A DNA stretch of 64,000 nt from Kribbella sp. CA-293567 (GCF_027627575.1 NZ_CP114065.1:2232001-2296000), one strand, 5' to 3'; shown: positions 1-8,530, numbered from the stretch's first letter. Numbers and translations: made by a program. The notes: generated from the sequence alone by a model not told the origin.

Positions 1-327
1 GTCACTCCGAGCCCAGCCCCCACCCCAACTGCCGCGTCCGCCTTCACTCTCGCGCCGACCCCGGCCGCCCCGCCGAACCCGATCACGGCACCGAACTCGA
101 TCACCGCTCCCGTCGTACCCGATGCGCCTACCGCGGCCGCCAGGTCCGCGCCAACGGCAACAAACTCCGCGGCGCCCATCACTGACGAGTCACCGCAAGT
201 CTCCGACTTCGCCGATAAACGAGCCAGCAGCCGAGGTCGAAACCGGGGACTGCTCTGGGTCGCCATCGGCAGTTTCACCGGCGCGACCGTGCTGCTGGCC
301 GGCGCGATCTGGTTGCTACTGCGCTGA
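1..327 (+). CDS. C-terminal end of a proline/alanine/threonine-rich membrane protein (5' end outside window)
   Basis: The reading frame is open from base 1 and stops with TGA at 325-327, giving the last 108 residues of a longer protein. Residues 1-75 are low-complexity and rich in Pro, Ala, Thr and Ser, as in a disordered linker. A short basic stretch (KRASSRGRNRG) follows, then one hydrophobic segment of about 22 residues (from LLWVAIGSF) that ends directly at the C-terminus. This is the layout of a tail-anchored protein, or of a protein with a single C-terminal membrane span. Nothing identifies the missing N-terminal part, so no function is assigned. Confidence 0.7.
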   Translation, partial: VTPSPAPTPTAASAFTLAPTPAAPPNPITAPNSITAPVVPDAPTAAARSAPTATNSAAPITDESPQVSDFADKRASSRGRNRGLLWVAIGSFTGATVLLAGAIWLLLR

Positions 328-670
328 GCGAAGGGTGCGCATCTCGGCGTGCGCACCACGCGTTCCACGGAGTACCAGCGGCGACGACTACGGCTGGTGT
401 CCACGAAGAGCACAGTGCAGGTGCACTCCCCGAAGGTGATCCGGCTGCCACCGCGCGTCCTCCTGCCAGCCGCGGCCAGCCGGCCTCGAAGCAGCCGCCG
501 ACCCCATCGCTCCCGAGCACCGCCAGCTTGATCGTCACAGCGGCAGGTTCCGCTTCGACCGGCAACCGAACTCCGCTGGTCAGGGTGGAGCGAAGCGGGT
601 TTCACGATGTGACCCACCTCCTGGCGCGATTCTCGCGGCGTGGCACACTTCAAGTACGAGTGAACCCACT
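328..670. other. Intergenic stretch upstream of the FMN riboswitch
   Basis: These 343 bases contain no reading frame I believe in; the short frames here lack ribosome binding sites and recognisable sequence. The promoter of the rib operon should lie here, but I could not pick convincing -35/-10 boxes. A small hairpin (CGAGTG, loop AACC, CACTCG; 657-672) abuts and slightly overlaps the 5' strand of riboswitch helix P1. Confidence 0.5.
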
Positions 671-802
671 CGCGTGCTCCGGGGTCGGTGTAATTCCGAG
701 CCGGCGGTTACAGTCCGCGACCCGGCCGAAGCAGTATCTCGGCCGGTTGACCTGGTGGAATTCCAGGACCGACGGTGAAAGTCCGGATGGGAGGCGCACG
801 CG
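671..802 (+). promoter_or_regulatory. FMN riboswitch (RFN element) aptamer of the rib operon
   Basis: The conserved RFN core is present in order: a GGTGTAATTCC-like block near 688, CCGGCGGTTACAGTCCGCGA (701-720), GGTGGAATTCC near 755, and GACGGTGAAAGTCCGGATGG (771-790). Helix P1 closes it with CGCGTGC (671-677) pairing perfectly to GCACGCG (796-802). RFN aptamers bind flavin mononucleotide and reduce expression of riboflavin genes when FMN is plentiful. Its place 120 bases before ribD fits that role. The last bases of P1 are shared with a competing hairpin at 794-814. Confidence 0.95.
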
Positions 803-814
803 ATCGGCGTGCGC
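794..814 (+). promoter_or_regulatory. Riboswitch expression-platform hairpin competing with P1
   Basis: GCGCACGC (794-801) and GCGTGCGC (807-814) form a perfect 8-bp stem with loop GATCG. Its 5' arm contains bases 796-801, which are also the 3' strand of aptamer helix P1, so P1 and this hairpin cannot form together. That is the geometry of a switching element. Which form is ON is inference. Confidence 0.6.
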
Positions 815-857
815 TCCGACGTCCGGACGCGGCTCAGGCGAGCCGTTTTCGAGCGAC

Positions 858-917
858 GGGTCCGTGCGTGCGCCGGTTGTCATGGCCCCGGTGCGCGTCC
901 GTGACAACGAGGGACCT
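858..917 (+). promoter_or_regulatory. Probable ribosome-binding-site control region of ribD
   Basis: The ribD Shine-Dalgarno sequence GAGGGA lies at 909-914, seven bases before the GTG start at 922. GTTGTCA (876-882) pairs perfectly with TGACAAC (902-908), placing a stem right against it. GGGTCC (858-863) can pair with GGACCT (912-917), covering part of the binding site. There is no U-run, so translational rather than terminator-type control is the simpler reading. The pairing is seen; its regulatory role is inferred. Confidence 0.45.
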
Positions 918-921
918 GTCA

Positions 922-1950
922 GTGAAGAACGCTTCGCCGATCGACATCGCCTGGATGCGTCGTGCCGTCGAGCTCGCCGCGCGCGGCGTCGGCAGCACCC
1001 ATCCGAACCCGGTCGTCGGTTGTGTCATCACCGGTCGTGACGGTCATCCGGTCGGCGAGGGCTTCCACGCCTACCCCGGCGGCCCGCACGCGGAGGTCGA
1101 AGCCCTCCGGATGGCGGGCGACCGCGCCCGCGGCGGTACGGCGTTCGTGACCCTGGAACCGTGCAACCACACCGGCCGGACCGGGCCGTGCTCGGACGCG
1201 CTGATCGCGGCCGGCGTCGCGCGGGTCGTGTACGCCGTACCGGATCCGAACAAGCAGGCCTCCGGCGGTGCCGAGAAGCTTGCCGCCAAAAACATCCGGG
1301 TGGAACAAGGCGTGCTTCAAGACGAAGCCGAAGCCGTGAACCATGTCTGGTTGCACAGCGTGCGGCAGGGACGACCGTTCGTCACCTGGAAGTTCGCCAC
1401 CACTCTCGACGGCCGCTCGGCCGCGCCGGACCGGTCGAGCAAGTGGATCACCGGCTCGATCGCCCGCGCCGACGTGCACCGGTTGCGTGGCGAGTGCGAC
1501 GCGATCGCGGTCGGCACCCAGACCGTGCTCACCGACGACCCGGAGCTGACCGTCCGCGACGAGCACGACAAGCCTGCGGCCAGACAGCCGTTGCGGGTGG
1601 TCGTCGGCGATCGTGAGATCCCGCCGACCGCCAAGGTCCGCAACGACCGGGCCGAGACGCTGCTGCTCCCCACCCACGACCCCGCCGAGGTACTCCGGCA
1701 GCTGGACGATCACCAGATCCGGCACCTCTGGCTCGAGGGCGGCCCGACGCTGGCCGCCGCGTTCCTGCGGGCCGGACTGGTCGACCAGATCGTCGCGTAC
1801 GTCGCGCCGGCCTTCCTCGGCTCGGGCTTCTCCGCGATCGGCGACCTGGGCGCGGAATCTATCGACCACCTGCGGCGCTTCAACCTTGCGGACGTCACTC
1901 GCCTCGGCGACGACGTCCGCCTCACCCTGACTCCCCTGGGAGGGAAGTAG
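922..1950 (+). CDS. ribD: Bifunctional pyrimidine deaminase/reductase RibD
   Basis: A 342-residue protein that performs the second and third steps of riboflavin synthesis: deamination of the GTP-derived pyrimidine, then NADPH-dependent side-chain reduction. The N-terminal deaminase domain shows the zinc site HAEVEA and PCNHTGRTGPC. The C-terminal reductase domain starts near TWKFATTLDGR and contains WLEGGPTLA. I chose GTG at 922 because it follows GAGGGA at 909-914 and the protein then begins right before the conserved deaminase core (WMRRAVELA). An in-frame ATG at 775 lies inside the riboswitch and would add about 50 unconserved residues. First gene of the rib operon. Confidence 0.95.
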   Translation: MKNASPIDIAWMRRAVELAARGVGSTHPNPVVGCVITGRDGHPVGEGFHAYPGGPHAEVEALRMAGDRARGGTAFVTLEPCNHTGRTGPCSDALIAAGVARVVYAVPDPNKQASGGAEKLAAKNIRVEQGVLQDEAEAVNHVWLHSVRQGRPFVTWKFATTLDGRSAAPDRSSKWITGSIARADVHRLRGECDAIAVGTQTVLTDDPELTVRDEHDKPAARQPLRVVVGDREIPPTAKVRNDRAETLLLPTHDPAEVLRQLDDHQIRHLWLEGGPTLAAAFLRAGLVDQIVAYVAPAFLGSGFSAIGDLGAESIDHLRRFNLADVTRLGDDVRLTLTPLGGK

Positions 1951-2622
1951 ATGTTCACCGGAATCATCGAGGAACTCGGTACGGTCGAGTCCCTGGACCT
2001 GCTGGACGGCGACGCGGCCCGGCTCACCATTCGCGGCCCGAAGGTGACCGAGGACGCCGGTCACGGCGACTCGATCTCGGTGAACGGCTGCTGCCTCACG
2101 GTGATCGAGCACGGCAACGGCACTTTCACCGCGGACGTGATGCGCGAGACGCTGCAGCGCACCAGCCTCGGCGCCGTCGAGAAGGGCTCGAAGGTCAACC
2201 TGGAGCGCGCGGTCACGGCCCATGCCCGGCTCGGCGGCCACATCGTCCAGGGTCACGTCGACGGCGTGGGCACCGTCGCCAGTCGCGAACCGGCCGAGCA
2301 CTGGGAGGTCGTGCGGATCGCTGCCGGCCCCGAGATCCTCCGGTACGTCGCGGAGAAGGGTTCGATCGCCGTCGACGGGGTCTCGCTCACGGTCACCGAC
2401 GTGAACGACTCCACCGGGACCTTCGGCATCAGCCTGATCCCGACCACGCTCGAGCTGACCGTGCTGGGCGGCAACAAGCTCGGCGACACGGTCAACCTCG
2501 AGGTCGACGTGATCGCCAAGTACGTCGAGCGCCTGCTCACCGCAGGTACCGCGGGCACCGCGGCTGCCGGCACCGCACCCGCAGGCGCCACGGCAACATC
2601 ACTTGCTGGAGGCAACGAATGA
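1951..2622 (+). CDS. ribE: Riboflavin synthase alpha subunit
   Basis: A 223-residue protein that converts two molecules of 6,7-dimethyl-8-ribityllumazine into riboflavin and a recyclable pyrimidine. It opens with the family signature MFTGIIEELG and contains two tandem lumazine-binding halves, each with a VNGCCLTV- or VDGVSLTV-type motif (near residues 47 and 144). The start codon touches the ribD stop codon (TAG then ATG), implying translational coupling. The last 25 residues are an alanine/threonine/glycine-rich tail that is not part of the fold and overlaps the next gene by 4 bases. Confidence 0.96.
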   Translation: MFTGIIEELGTVESLDLLDGDAARLTIRGPKVTEDAGHGDSISVNGCCLTVIEHGNGTFTADVMRETLQRTSLGAVEKGSKVNLERAVTAHARLGGHIVQGHVDGVGTVASREPAEHWEVVRIAAGPEILRYVAEKGSIAVDGVSLTVTDVNDSTGTFGISLIPTTLELTVLGGNKLGDTVNLEVDVIAKYVERLLTAGTAGTAAAGTAPAGATATSLAGGNE

Positions 2623-3299
2623 ACTTCTTCGACTGGTTGCTGCACTCCCAGGTCACGATCGGCAACTCGCCGGTGCTGGTCCGCGAGATCGTCGGCAACG
2701 TGTTCGGGCTGGGCAGCGCGCTGTTCGGCATGCGCCGGCTGGTCGCGGCCTGGCCGGTCGGCATCATCGGCAACGTGCTGCTGTTCACGGTCTTCGTCGG
2801 CGGACTCTTCGACACCCCGCAGGACAAGGACCTCTGGGGCCAGGCCGGGCGGCAGGTCTTCTTCGCGCTCGTCAGCCTCTACGGCTGGTACCGCTGGTAC
2901 CAGACCCGCCACGGCGGCGCGGCCACCGGAGTACAGCCTCGCTGGGCGACGACGCGTCAGCGCATCGAGCTGCTCGGCGCGGCAGTGGTTCTCTACGCGA
3001 TCGCCTACCCGGTACTGAAGGCGCTGGGTTCCTGGGGACCGCAGTGGGACGCCTGGATCCTGACCGGTTCCATCCTGGCGACGTACGGGATGGCGCGGGG
3101 GTTCGTCGAGTTCTGGCTGATCTGGATCGCCGTCGACGTGGTCGGCGTACCGCTGCTGGTGCAGGCGAAGTTCTACCCGTCCGCGGCGATGTACGTCGTC
3201 TACGGGCTCTTCTGTGTCCTCGGATTCGTCTCCTGGTGGCGGATCCAGAATCGTGAGTCGGCCGCGACGGCCACTCCTGAGCCAGTAACGGTGGGCTGA
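2619..3299 (+). CDS. PnuC-family transporter, probable riboflavin uptake protein (PnuX type)
   Basis: A 226-residue polytopic membrane protein with about seven hydrophobic segments and PnuC-like motifs [12 protein letters not shown] (residues 45-56) and LYGWYRWYQ (about 87-95). PnuC proteins carry nicotinamide riboside by facilitated diffusion. Family members in FMN-riboswitch operons of actinobacteria, such as PnuX of Corynebacterium, carry riboflavin. The position between ribE and ribBA, with a 4-base overlap to ribE (ATGA at 2619), makes flavin transport the better guess. The family is clear; the substrate is inferred from context. Confidence 0.85.
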   Translation: MNFFDWLLHSQVTIGNSPVLVREIVGNVFGLGSALFGMRRLVAAWPVGIIGNVLLFTVFVGGLFDTPQDKDLWGQAGRQVFFALVSLYGWYRWYQTRHGGAATGVQPRWATTRQRIELLGAAVVLYAIAYPVLKALGSWGPQWDAWILTGSILATYGMARGFVEFWLIWIAVDVVGVPLLVQAKFYPSAAMYVVYGLFCVLGFVSWWRIQNRESAATATPEPVTVG

Positions 3300-3302
3300 C
3301 CG

Positions 3303-4559
3303 ATGGGCGAGGTACTGAAGCTCGACACGATCGAGCATGCGATCGACGAGATCCGGGCGGGCCGGCCGGTGATCGTGGTGGACGACGAGGACCGGGAGAA
3401 CGAGGGAGACCTGATCTTCGCGGCCTCCAAGGCGACGCCGGAGCTGCTGGCGTTCCTGATCCGCTACAGCTCGGGCGTGGTCTGCGTCCCGATGGAGGCG
3501 GCCGAGCTCGACCGGCTGGGCATCCCGTTGATGACGCCGCACAACCGCGAGCGGCTGCGGACGGCGTACACGATCTCGGTCGATGCCCGCGACAACGTCA
3601 CCACCGGCATCTCGGCGGCGGACCGGGCCCGGACGATCCGGGTGCTGGCCGACTCGGCGTCGGAGTCCTACGACCTGGTGCAGCCGGGGCACATCTTCCC
3701 GCTGCGGGCGCGGGAGGGCGGCGTACTGGTCCGTCCCGGGCACACCGAGGCGTCGCTGGATCTGGCCCGGCTCGCGGGGCTGCGGCCGGCCGCGGTGATC
3801 GCCGAGCTCGTCAACGACGACGGCACCATGAAGCGTGGCGGCGACCTGCGGACCTTCGCCGATGAACACGGCTTGGTTCTCGTCTCGATCGAAGACCTGA
3901 TCCGCTACCGGCGCCGGACCGAGAGCCAGATCAAGCGGGTCGCGACGACCACGCTGCCGACCCGGTACGGCGATTTCGTCGCTCACGGCTACCGCAACAC
4001 GATCGACGGCACCGAGCAGCTGGCACTGGTTCGCGGTGAGATCGGTGACGGGCCGACCCTGGTCCGGCTGCACTCGGAATGCCTGACCGGCGACGTGTTC
4101 GGCTCGCTGCGTTGCGACTGTGGTCCGCAGCTCGACGAGGCGATGCGTCAGGTCGCGACCGAGGGCGGCGTCGTCGTCTACCTGCGAGGGCACGAGGGCC
4201 GGGGGATCGGCCTGCTGCACAAGCTGCAGGCGTACGAGTTGCAGGACGCCGGCCGCGACACGGTCGACGCGAACCTGGACCTCGGGCTGCCCGCGGACGC
4301 CCGTGACTACGGCACCGGCGCGCAGATCCTGGCCGACCTGGGCATCACCTCGGTGAAGCTGCTGACCAACAACCCCCACAAGCTGTCGGGGGTCCAGGGC
4401 TACGGCATCGACGTGGTCGAGCGTCGCGGCATCTCGATCGACCCGACCGAGCACAACCTGCGGTACCTGCAGACCAAACGCGACCGGATGGGCCATCACC
4501 TGCCGGACGGCAACGGTGACCAGCTGCCCACCGGCACTGACGAGAACGGAGCCCTCTGA
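3303..4559 (+). CDS. ribBA: Bifunctional 3,4-DHBP synthase / GTP cyclohydrolase II
   Basis: A 418-residue fusion supplying both precursors of riboflavin. The N-terminal RibB half (about 1-205) makes 3,4-dihydroxy-2-butanone 4-phosphate from ribulose 5-phosphate and shows the metal-binding [11 protein letters not shown] motif and [11 protein letters not shown]. The C-terminal RibA half opens the GTP ring and has the zinc cysteines in [17 protein letters not shown], plus [11 protein letters not shown] and the NNPHK signature. Length is typical for the fusion. It starts 3 bases after the transporter gene, and its TGA overlaps the ribH ATG by one base. Confidence 0.97.
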   Translation: MGEVLKLDTIEHAIDEIRAGRPVIVVDDEDRENEGDLIFAASKATPELLAFLIRYSSGVVCVPMEAAELDRLGIPLMTPHNRERLRTAYTISVDARDNVTTGISAADRARTIRVLADSASESYDLVQPGHIFPLRAREGGVLVRPGHTEASLDLARLAGLRPAAVIAELVNDDGTMKRGGDLRTFADEHGLVLVSIEDLIRYRRRTESQIKRVATTTLPTRYGDFVAHGYRNTIDGTEQLALVRGEIGDGPTLVRLHSECLTGDVFGSLRCDCGPQLDEAMRQVATEGGVVVYLRGHEGRGIGLLHKLQAYELQDAGRDTVDANLDLGLPADARDYGTGAQILADLGITSVKLLTNNPHKLSGVQGYGIDVVERRGISIDPTEHNLRYLQTKRDRMGHHLPDGNGDQLPTGTDENGAL

Positions 4560-5029
4560 TGTCGGGCAGCGGAGCACCCATCATCGAGATCCCGCAGGCT
4601 GACGGCGTCCGGGTCGCGGTCGTCGCAGCGCAGTGGCACCCGAAGGTCACCGACTCCCTGGTCGCCGGCGCCGAGCGGGCGCTGGCCGACTCCGGAGTCA
4701 CCGACTACAAGGTGGTTCGCGTGCCGGGGTCGTTCGAGCTGCCGGTCGCGGCCTTGCACGCGGCGAAGAGCGGGTACGACGCGGTCGTTGCCCTGGGCGT
4801 CGTCATCCGTGGCGACACTCCGCACTTCGAGTACGTCTGCCAGGCGGCCACCGACGGGCTGATGCGGGTGGCGCTCGACACCGGCGTACCGGTCGGGTTC
4901 GGCCTGCTCACCTGTGACAACGACCCACAGGCGCTGGATCGCGCCGGTCTTCCGGACAGCCGTGAGGACAAGGGCTACGAGTCCACCCAGGCGGCGCTCG
5001 CCACGCTGGTCGCGAGCCGCGCCCTGTAG
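4559..5029 (+). CDS. ribH: 6,7-dimethyl-8-ribityllumazine synthase
   Basis: A 156-residue lumazine synthase, which condenses the RibD pathway product with the RibB product to give the substrate of riboflavin synthase. Family motifs visible are the substrate loop around [35 protein letters not shown] (with the catalytic His) and [12 protein letters not shown]. Length matches the icosahedron- or pentamer-forming family. It is the last gene of the operon. A GC-rich stretch of 54 bases separates it from the convergent downstream gene, and I see no strong terminator there. Confidence 0.96.
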   Translation: MSGSGAPIIEIPQADGVRVAVVAAQWHPKVTDSLVAGAERALADSGVTDYKVVRVPGSFELPVAALHAAKSGYDAVVALGVVIRGDTPHFEYVCQAATDGLMRVALDTGVPVGFGLLTCDNDPQALDRAGLPDSREDKGYESTQAALATLVASRAL

Positions 5030-5083
5030 GGCCAGCAGGAGGGCGGCGCAACAGCCGCTCTCCTGCTCACGCAGCCCTTCTGG

Positions 5084-6046
5084 TCATTGTGTTCTGGTGT
5101 GGCGCATCTTCCAGTTGCTCTGCCAGGTCTCACCGTTGTCGGTCGAGAAGAACTGCTCCCAGGCCGCCTCGGTCGTGCCGGGAGTCCAGACGAACCGGAC
5201 GTCGATCGGCCGGCCTTCCCACACCTCCGGACCTTCGAAGACGCCCAGACCGTCGTCGCCGAACGCGCCGATCACCGGCGACTCCAGCTTTCCCCGCAGG
5301 CTGTTGATCCAATGGATGGACCAAGTCCTGGAAGAAGGATCGAACAGCCGCAACGTCGCGCCGCGGAAACCCTCGGTCGGAAACCAGCCTTCGTCGAAGC
5401 TGATCGCGCCGTCGAAGAACGTGGTGACCTTCATTCTGGAAGGCACCTCGTACCAGGTGGCAGGCTCGCCCAGCGCCGGCCTGCGACGCTCGTTGAGCGT
5501 GTCCCACTCGCCGACCAGGAAGTCGAAGTCGCCGGTCAGCTTGGGGGTGCCGACCCGCGGCGGCTCGGTGTCGCGCCGGGTGAAGTCCATCACCCAGTTC
5601 AGTTCCCAGGTCTCGCCACCGTCGCCGGAGAAGGACTGTTCCCAGTGCGCGGTCGTCTCGGTGACGTCCGACCAGGCATAGCTCACCAGGATCGGCCTGC
5701 CGTCGAGCTCCTCCTCGCCGACCAGCCAGCACGAACTGCCGTCCTCGGACCAGCGACCCTTCACCGGCGGGTTGAGTTTCATCGTGGTGCTGCTCACCCA
5801 GTAGATGGTCCATTCCTTGGTCGAAGGCTCGAACAAACGCACCGACATCCCGGACGACGCCTTGGTCGGGAACTGCATCTCGTCGATGCTGATCGCGCCG
5901 TCGAAGTACGTCCGGGCGCTGCAGGTGCCGGCGTACTCCTGCCAGTCGTCGCTGCCGACGAAGACCTTGGCGAGCGTCCGGTGCCGAACGTCGAAGTGCC
6001 CGTCGAGGAAGTCGAAGTCGGCGGTTTCCTTGGTGAATGTGCTCAT
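5084..6046 (-). CDS. Hypothetical protein made of two tandem DUF1579-like domains
   Basis: A 320-residue soluble protein without signal peptide. It consists of two homologous halves of about 150 residues. Both begin DFDFL, continue with a YFDGAIS/FFDGAIS strand, then FPTxxxxG, RLFxPSxxxW-I, a GRW/GAF-like strand, and end with GETWxxNW. This is the pattern of DUF1579-type small beta-barrel proteins, normally found singly, so the gene is an internal duplication. The start at 6046 was chosen because GGGAGG lies upstream at good spacing; a longer frame to 6208 runs through the neighbouring promoter region. Divergent from the WYL regulator, a possible target of it. Function unknown. Confidence 0.85.
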   Translation of the reverse strand: MSTFTKETADFDFLDGHFDVRHRTLAKVFVGSDDWQEYAGTCSARTYFDGAISIDEMQFPTKASSGMSVRLFEPSTKEWTIYWVSSTTMKLNPPVKGRWSEDGSSCWLVGEEELDGRPILVSYAWSDVTETTAHWEQSFSGDGGETWELNWVMDFTRRDTEPPRVGTPKLTGDFDFLVGEWDTLNERRRPALGEPATWYEVPSRMKVTTFFDGAISFDEGWFPTEGFRGATLRLFDPSSRTWSIHWINSLRGKLESPVIGAFGDDGLGVFEGPEVWEGRPIDVRFVWTPGTTEAAWEQFFSTDNGETWQSNWKMRHTRTQ

Positions 6047-6107
6047 GGCCTCAGCCTCCCGCCCAAACCTGACAGTGAATGGCAGTGTTCGGCGGTAATC
6101 TCGCATC

Positions 6108-7079
6108 ATGCGTTCGAGCCGGTTGCTGCAGATCCTGTTGCTGCTGCAGACCCGCCGCCGGCTGACGGCGCGTGAACTGGCCGAGGAGCTCGAGGTCTCG
6201 CTGCGCACGATCTACCGAGACGTGGAGGCGCTTGCCGCGGCTGGAGTTCCCGTCTACGCCGACCAAGGGCGAGCCGGTGGGTATCGCCTGGTCGACGGCT
6301 ACCGGACGAAACTCACCGGGTTGAACGAAGGCGAAGCAGCAGCGCTTTTCCTGGTCGGAATGCCTGGCCCCGCGGCGGCGCTGGGCCTGACCGAGCAGAC
6401 CAGTGCGGCCGAACTCAAGCTGCTGGCCGCGCTGGCACCGGATCAACGGGATCGCGCCGGGCGGCTGAAGAACCGGTTCCACCTCGACCTGCCCGCGTGG
6501 TACCGGGATGCCGAGGACTCGCCGTACCTGTCGTCGGTGGCCTCGGCGGTGCTGGAGGATCGCCGGATCAAGGTGATCTATCGGCGGTGGGAAGCGCCGC
6601 GCGAGGTCGAGCGGACGCTCGAACCGTACGGGCTGGTGCTGAAGAACGGCAGTTGGTACGTCGTGGCCGCGGCGCCCGGGGGAGTGCGGACCTACCGCGT
6701 GTCCAACATCCTGCAGCTCGCGCCGACCGAGGAGGTCTTCGACCGGCCCGCCGGATTCGAGCTGGCGAAGTTCTGGCAGGCACACCTGGACCGTTTCGAG
6801 GAACAGCGGTTCACGTCCGAGGCCGTGGTGCGGATCGCACCGCAACTGGTCGCGCGACTGGCCGACCTGTCCGCGACGCTGCTGTTGAAGGCGATCGGCG
6901 ACACCGGCGCGGAACCGGCCGAGGACGGCAGCGTCACGGTCGCCGTACCGATCGAGTCGGTGGGCAACGCCGCGGAACAGCTGATCCGCTATGGCGGTCT
7001 GCTGGAGGTGCTGGAGCCGGCCGAACTGCGTGCCGAGCTCAAACGCCTGGCCGGGGCGGTCAGCGCGCTGTATTCCTGA
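6108..7079 (+). CDS. YafY-like transcriptional regulator with HTH and WYL domains
   Basis: A 323-residue DNA-binding protein. Residues 1-60 form a winged helix-turn-helix (RRRLTARELAEELEVSLRTI, then YRDVEALAAAG). The middle carries the WYL-type ligand-sensing domain with the NGSWYVVAAAP strand, and the C-terminal WCX-like extension runs to the end. Such proteins sense small ligands or nucleic acids and are often local repressors. It diverges from the two-domain gene at 5084-6046 across 61 bases, making that gene the likeliest target. Its 3' end overlaps the convergent peptidase gene by 20 bases. Confidence 0.9.
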   Translation: MRSSRLLQILLLLQTRRRLTARELAEELEVSLRTIYRDVEALAAAGVPVYADQGRAGGYRLVDGYRTKLTGLNEGEAAALFLVGMPGPAAALGLTEQTSAAELKLLAALAPDQRDRAGRLKNRFHLDLPAWYRDAEDSPYLSSVASAVLEDRRIKVIYRRWEAPREVERTLEPYGLVLKNGSWYVVAAAPGGVRTYRVSNILQLAPTEEVFDRPAGFELAKFWQAHLDRFEEQRFTSEAVVRIAPQLVARLADLSATLLLKAIGDTGAEPAEDGSVTVAVPIESVGNAAEQLIRYGGLLEVLEPAELRAELKRLAGAVSALYS

Positions 7080-8016
7080 TCAGTTCATGCGGTACGGCGT
7101 ACTGCGTGTTGCCGTTGAAGCCGGTGACGGTCGACGCCGTCGTCAGCGAGTTGAGCAGCGCCTCCTCCGTCGCTTCGGTGGTTGCATGGAAGGCTTCTTT
7201 CAAGCCTTGATCCCGGATCGGCGCCGCGCGACTGGTGCTGAAGGCGATCGCGTAGTCACCGCTTCCCGGCGAGAAGTCCGATCCGACCCGGCCCATCGCG
7301 AAGACGGCCCGCCGGGCGATCCGGCCGAGTTGCCGGGCGTCGACCGGCAGATCGGTGGCCACCACGATCATGCAGGAGTTGCCCTCCGGAGCCGGCTTCT
7401 GCACCAGCGGCGGGACAGGAGTTCCGAGCACTGTCAGGGTTCCGGAGAAATTCGCCTGGACCAGCACTCCCACCACTCCGCCGGACACCTGACGCGACGA
7501 CGTACCGATGCCGGCTTTGAACCCGAGAGCGCCGGTGCCGGTGCCCGCGCCCACGTTGCCTTCAGCGGGGAGATCGGCGGAGGCGGAGTCGAGCGCGGCG
7601 AAGACGTGTTCGGGAGTGATCGGCCGGGCCCGGATGTCGGAGAGGTAGCCGTCGTTGGTCTCGCCGACGATCGGGTTGAGGCTGGTGGCGGTCGGGTCGC
7701 GATCGAGCAGCCAGGTCAGCAGCGCATCGGCGACACGGAAGACCGACAGCGTCCCGGTGAGCAGGATCGGCGTCTCGATCACGCCGAGTTCGTCCACCTG
7801 GGTCGACCCGACCAGCTTGCCGTACCCGTTGCCGACAGCAACCGCCGCCGCTACCCCAGTGGCGAAGCCGGGCGGGACGATCGCGGTCACCCCGGTGTTG
7901 AGGTCGCCGTCGGCCAGGGTCGTCTGGCCGACCAGCACTCCCGGCACATCGGTGATCGCGTTCAGCCGGCCGGTCGGCAGGCTGCCAGGGGTCACACCCA
8001 GGGAACGGATTCTCAT
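7060..8016 (-). CDS. P1 (DmpA/peptidase S58) family aminopeptidase-like protein
   Basis: A 318-residue protein of the P1 family, Ntn-type autoprocessing amidases that include D-aminopeptidase DmpA. Family features seen are ITDVPGVLVGQTTL at the N-terminus, glycine-rich core strands (VAVGNGYGK, NVGAGTGTGALGFK) and the PEGNSCMIVVATD segment, where cleavage before the serine would create the nucleophile. I chose ATG at 8016 because GAGG sits nine bases upstream; an ATG at 8025 would leave no room for a binding site. No signal peptide, so probably cytoplasmic. The real substrate is unknown. Confidence 0.88.
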   Translation of the reverse strand: MRIRSLGVTPGSLPTGRLNAITDVPGVLVGQTTLADGDLNTGVTAIVPPGFATGVAAAVAVGNGYGKLVGSTQVDELGVIETPILLTGTLSVFRVADALLTWLLDRDPTATSLNPIVGETNDGYLSDIRARPITPEHVFAALDSASADLPAEGNVGAGTGTGALGFKAGIGTSSRQVSGGVVGVLVQANFSGTLTVLGTPVPPLVQKPAPEGNSCMIVVATDLPVDARQLGRIARRAVFAMGRVGSDFSPGSGDYAIAFSTSRAAPIRDQGLKEAFHATTEATEEALLNSLTTASTVTGFNGNTQYAVPHELIRNTAR

Positions 8017-8221
8017 ACCGCCCATCCTCGGCCAATCCGGGCGCAGACCGTCACCGTCGCAGGCCGGACGGGGACGACATTTCGGCGTGATCCCGGGCCG
8101 AACGCCCGTCCCCGAAGTCATACCGGTGACCCGCCGGCAACCACCCCGCCACAGCGGGAAAGTCCGGGGAGCGAGACCTGACCGCAACCTTCCACCGGCC
8201 GCCCTCTAGGCTGGGGCCGCG
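8017..8221. other. Divergent intergenic region before hisE
   Basis: These 205 bases separate the leftward peptidase gene from rightward hisE. They are very GC-rich and contain potential stems, including GGACGGG (about 8062-8068) with CCCGTCC (about 8108-8114), followed by a GCCGGCAACC block near 8133. This resembles pieces of known riboswitches, but I could not fit any complete aptamer. A TAGGCT -10-like hexamer lies at 8207-8212, only ten bases before the hisE ATG. Confidence 0.35.
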
Positions 8222-8485
8222 ATGAAGACCTTTGACGAACTCTTCGCCGAGCTGGGCGAGAAGGCACTGACCCGACCGGAAGGCTCCGGCACGGTGGCAG
8301 CGCTGGATGCCGGCGTGCACGCGATCGGCAAGAAGCTGGTCGAGGAAGCCGCCGAGTCCTGGATGGCCGCCGAGCACGAGGGCAAGGACCGGGCCGCGGA
8401 GGAGCTGAGCCAGCTCCTCTACCACGCGCAGGTGATGATGCATGCGCTCGGCCTGAGCCTCGACGACGTGTACCGACATCTGTAG
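8222..8485 (+). CDS. hisE: Phosphoribosyl-ATP pyrophosphatase
   Basis: An 87-residue all-helical pyrophosphatase that hydrolyses phosphoribosyl-ATP to phosphoribosyl-AMP, the second step of histidine synthesis. It shows the family pattern [13 protein letters not shown] and [17 protein letters not shown], where the paired glutamates bind Mg. Length is normal for a stand-alone HisE. No clear Shine-Dalgarno precedes the start, so initiation on a very short leader is possible. It precedes hisG by 45 bases; hisE-hisG directly after ribH is a common actinobacterial order, here interrupted by three genes. Confidence 0.95.
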   Translation: MKTFDELFAELGEKALTRPEGSGTVAALDAGVHAIGKKLVEEAAESWMAAEHEGKDRAAEELSQLLYHAQVMMHALGLSLDDVYRHL

Positions 8486-8530
8486 GAGCGCACCGAAGAC
8501 CCGGTTCACCTCTGACAGATTGGCCTTCCC

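Noticed and set aside
775..921. Upstream in-frame ATG start for ribD
   Set aside because: It lies inside the FMN aptamer, has no ribosome binding site and adds about 50 unconserved residues.
919..2301. 460-codon open frame opposite ribD/ribE
   Set aside because: Antisense shadow caused by high GC; no family motifs, and both sense genes are certain.
8040..8200. SAM- or cobalamin-type riboswitch before hisE
   Set aside because: Only fragments resemble these; core helices and the required conserved blocks could not be assembled.
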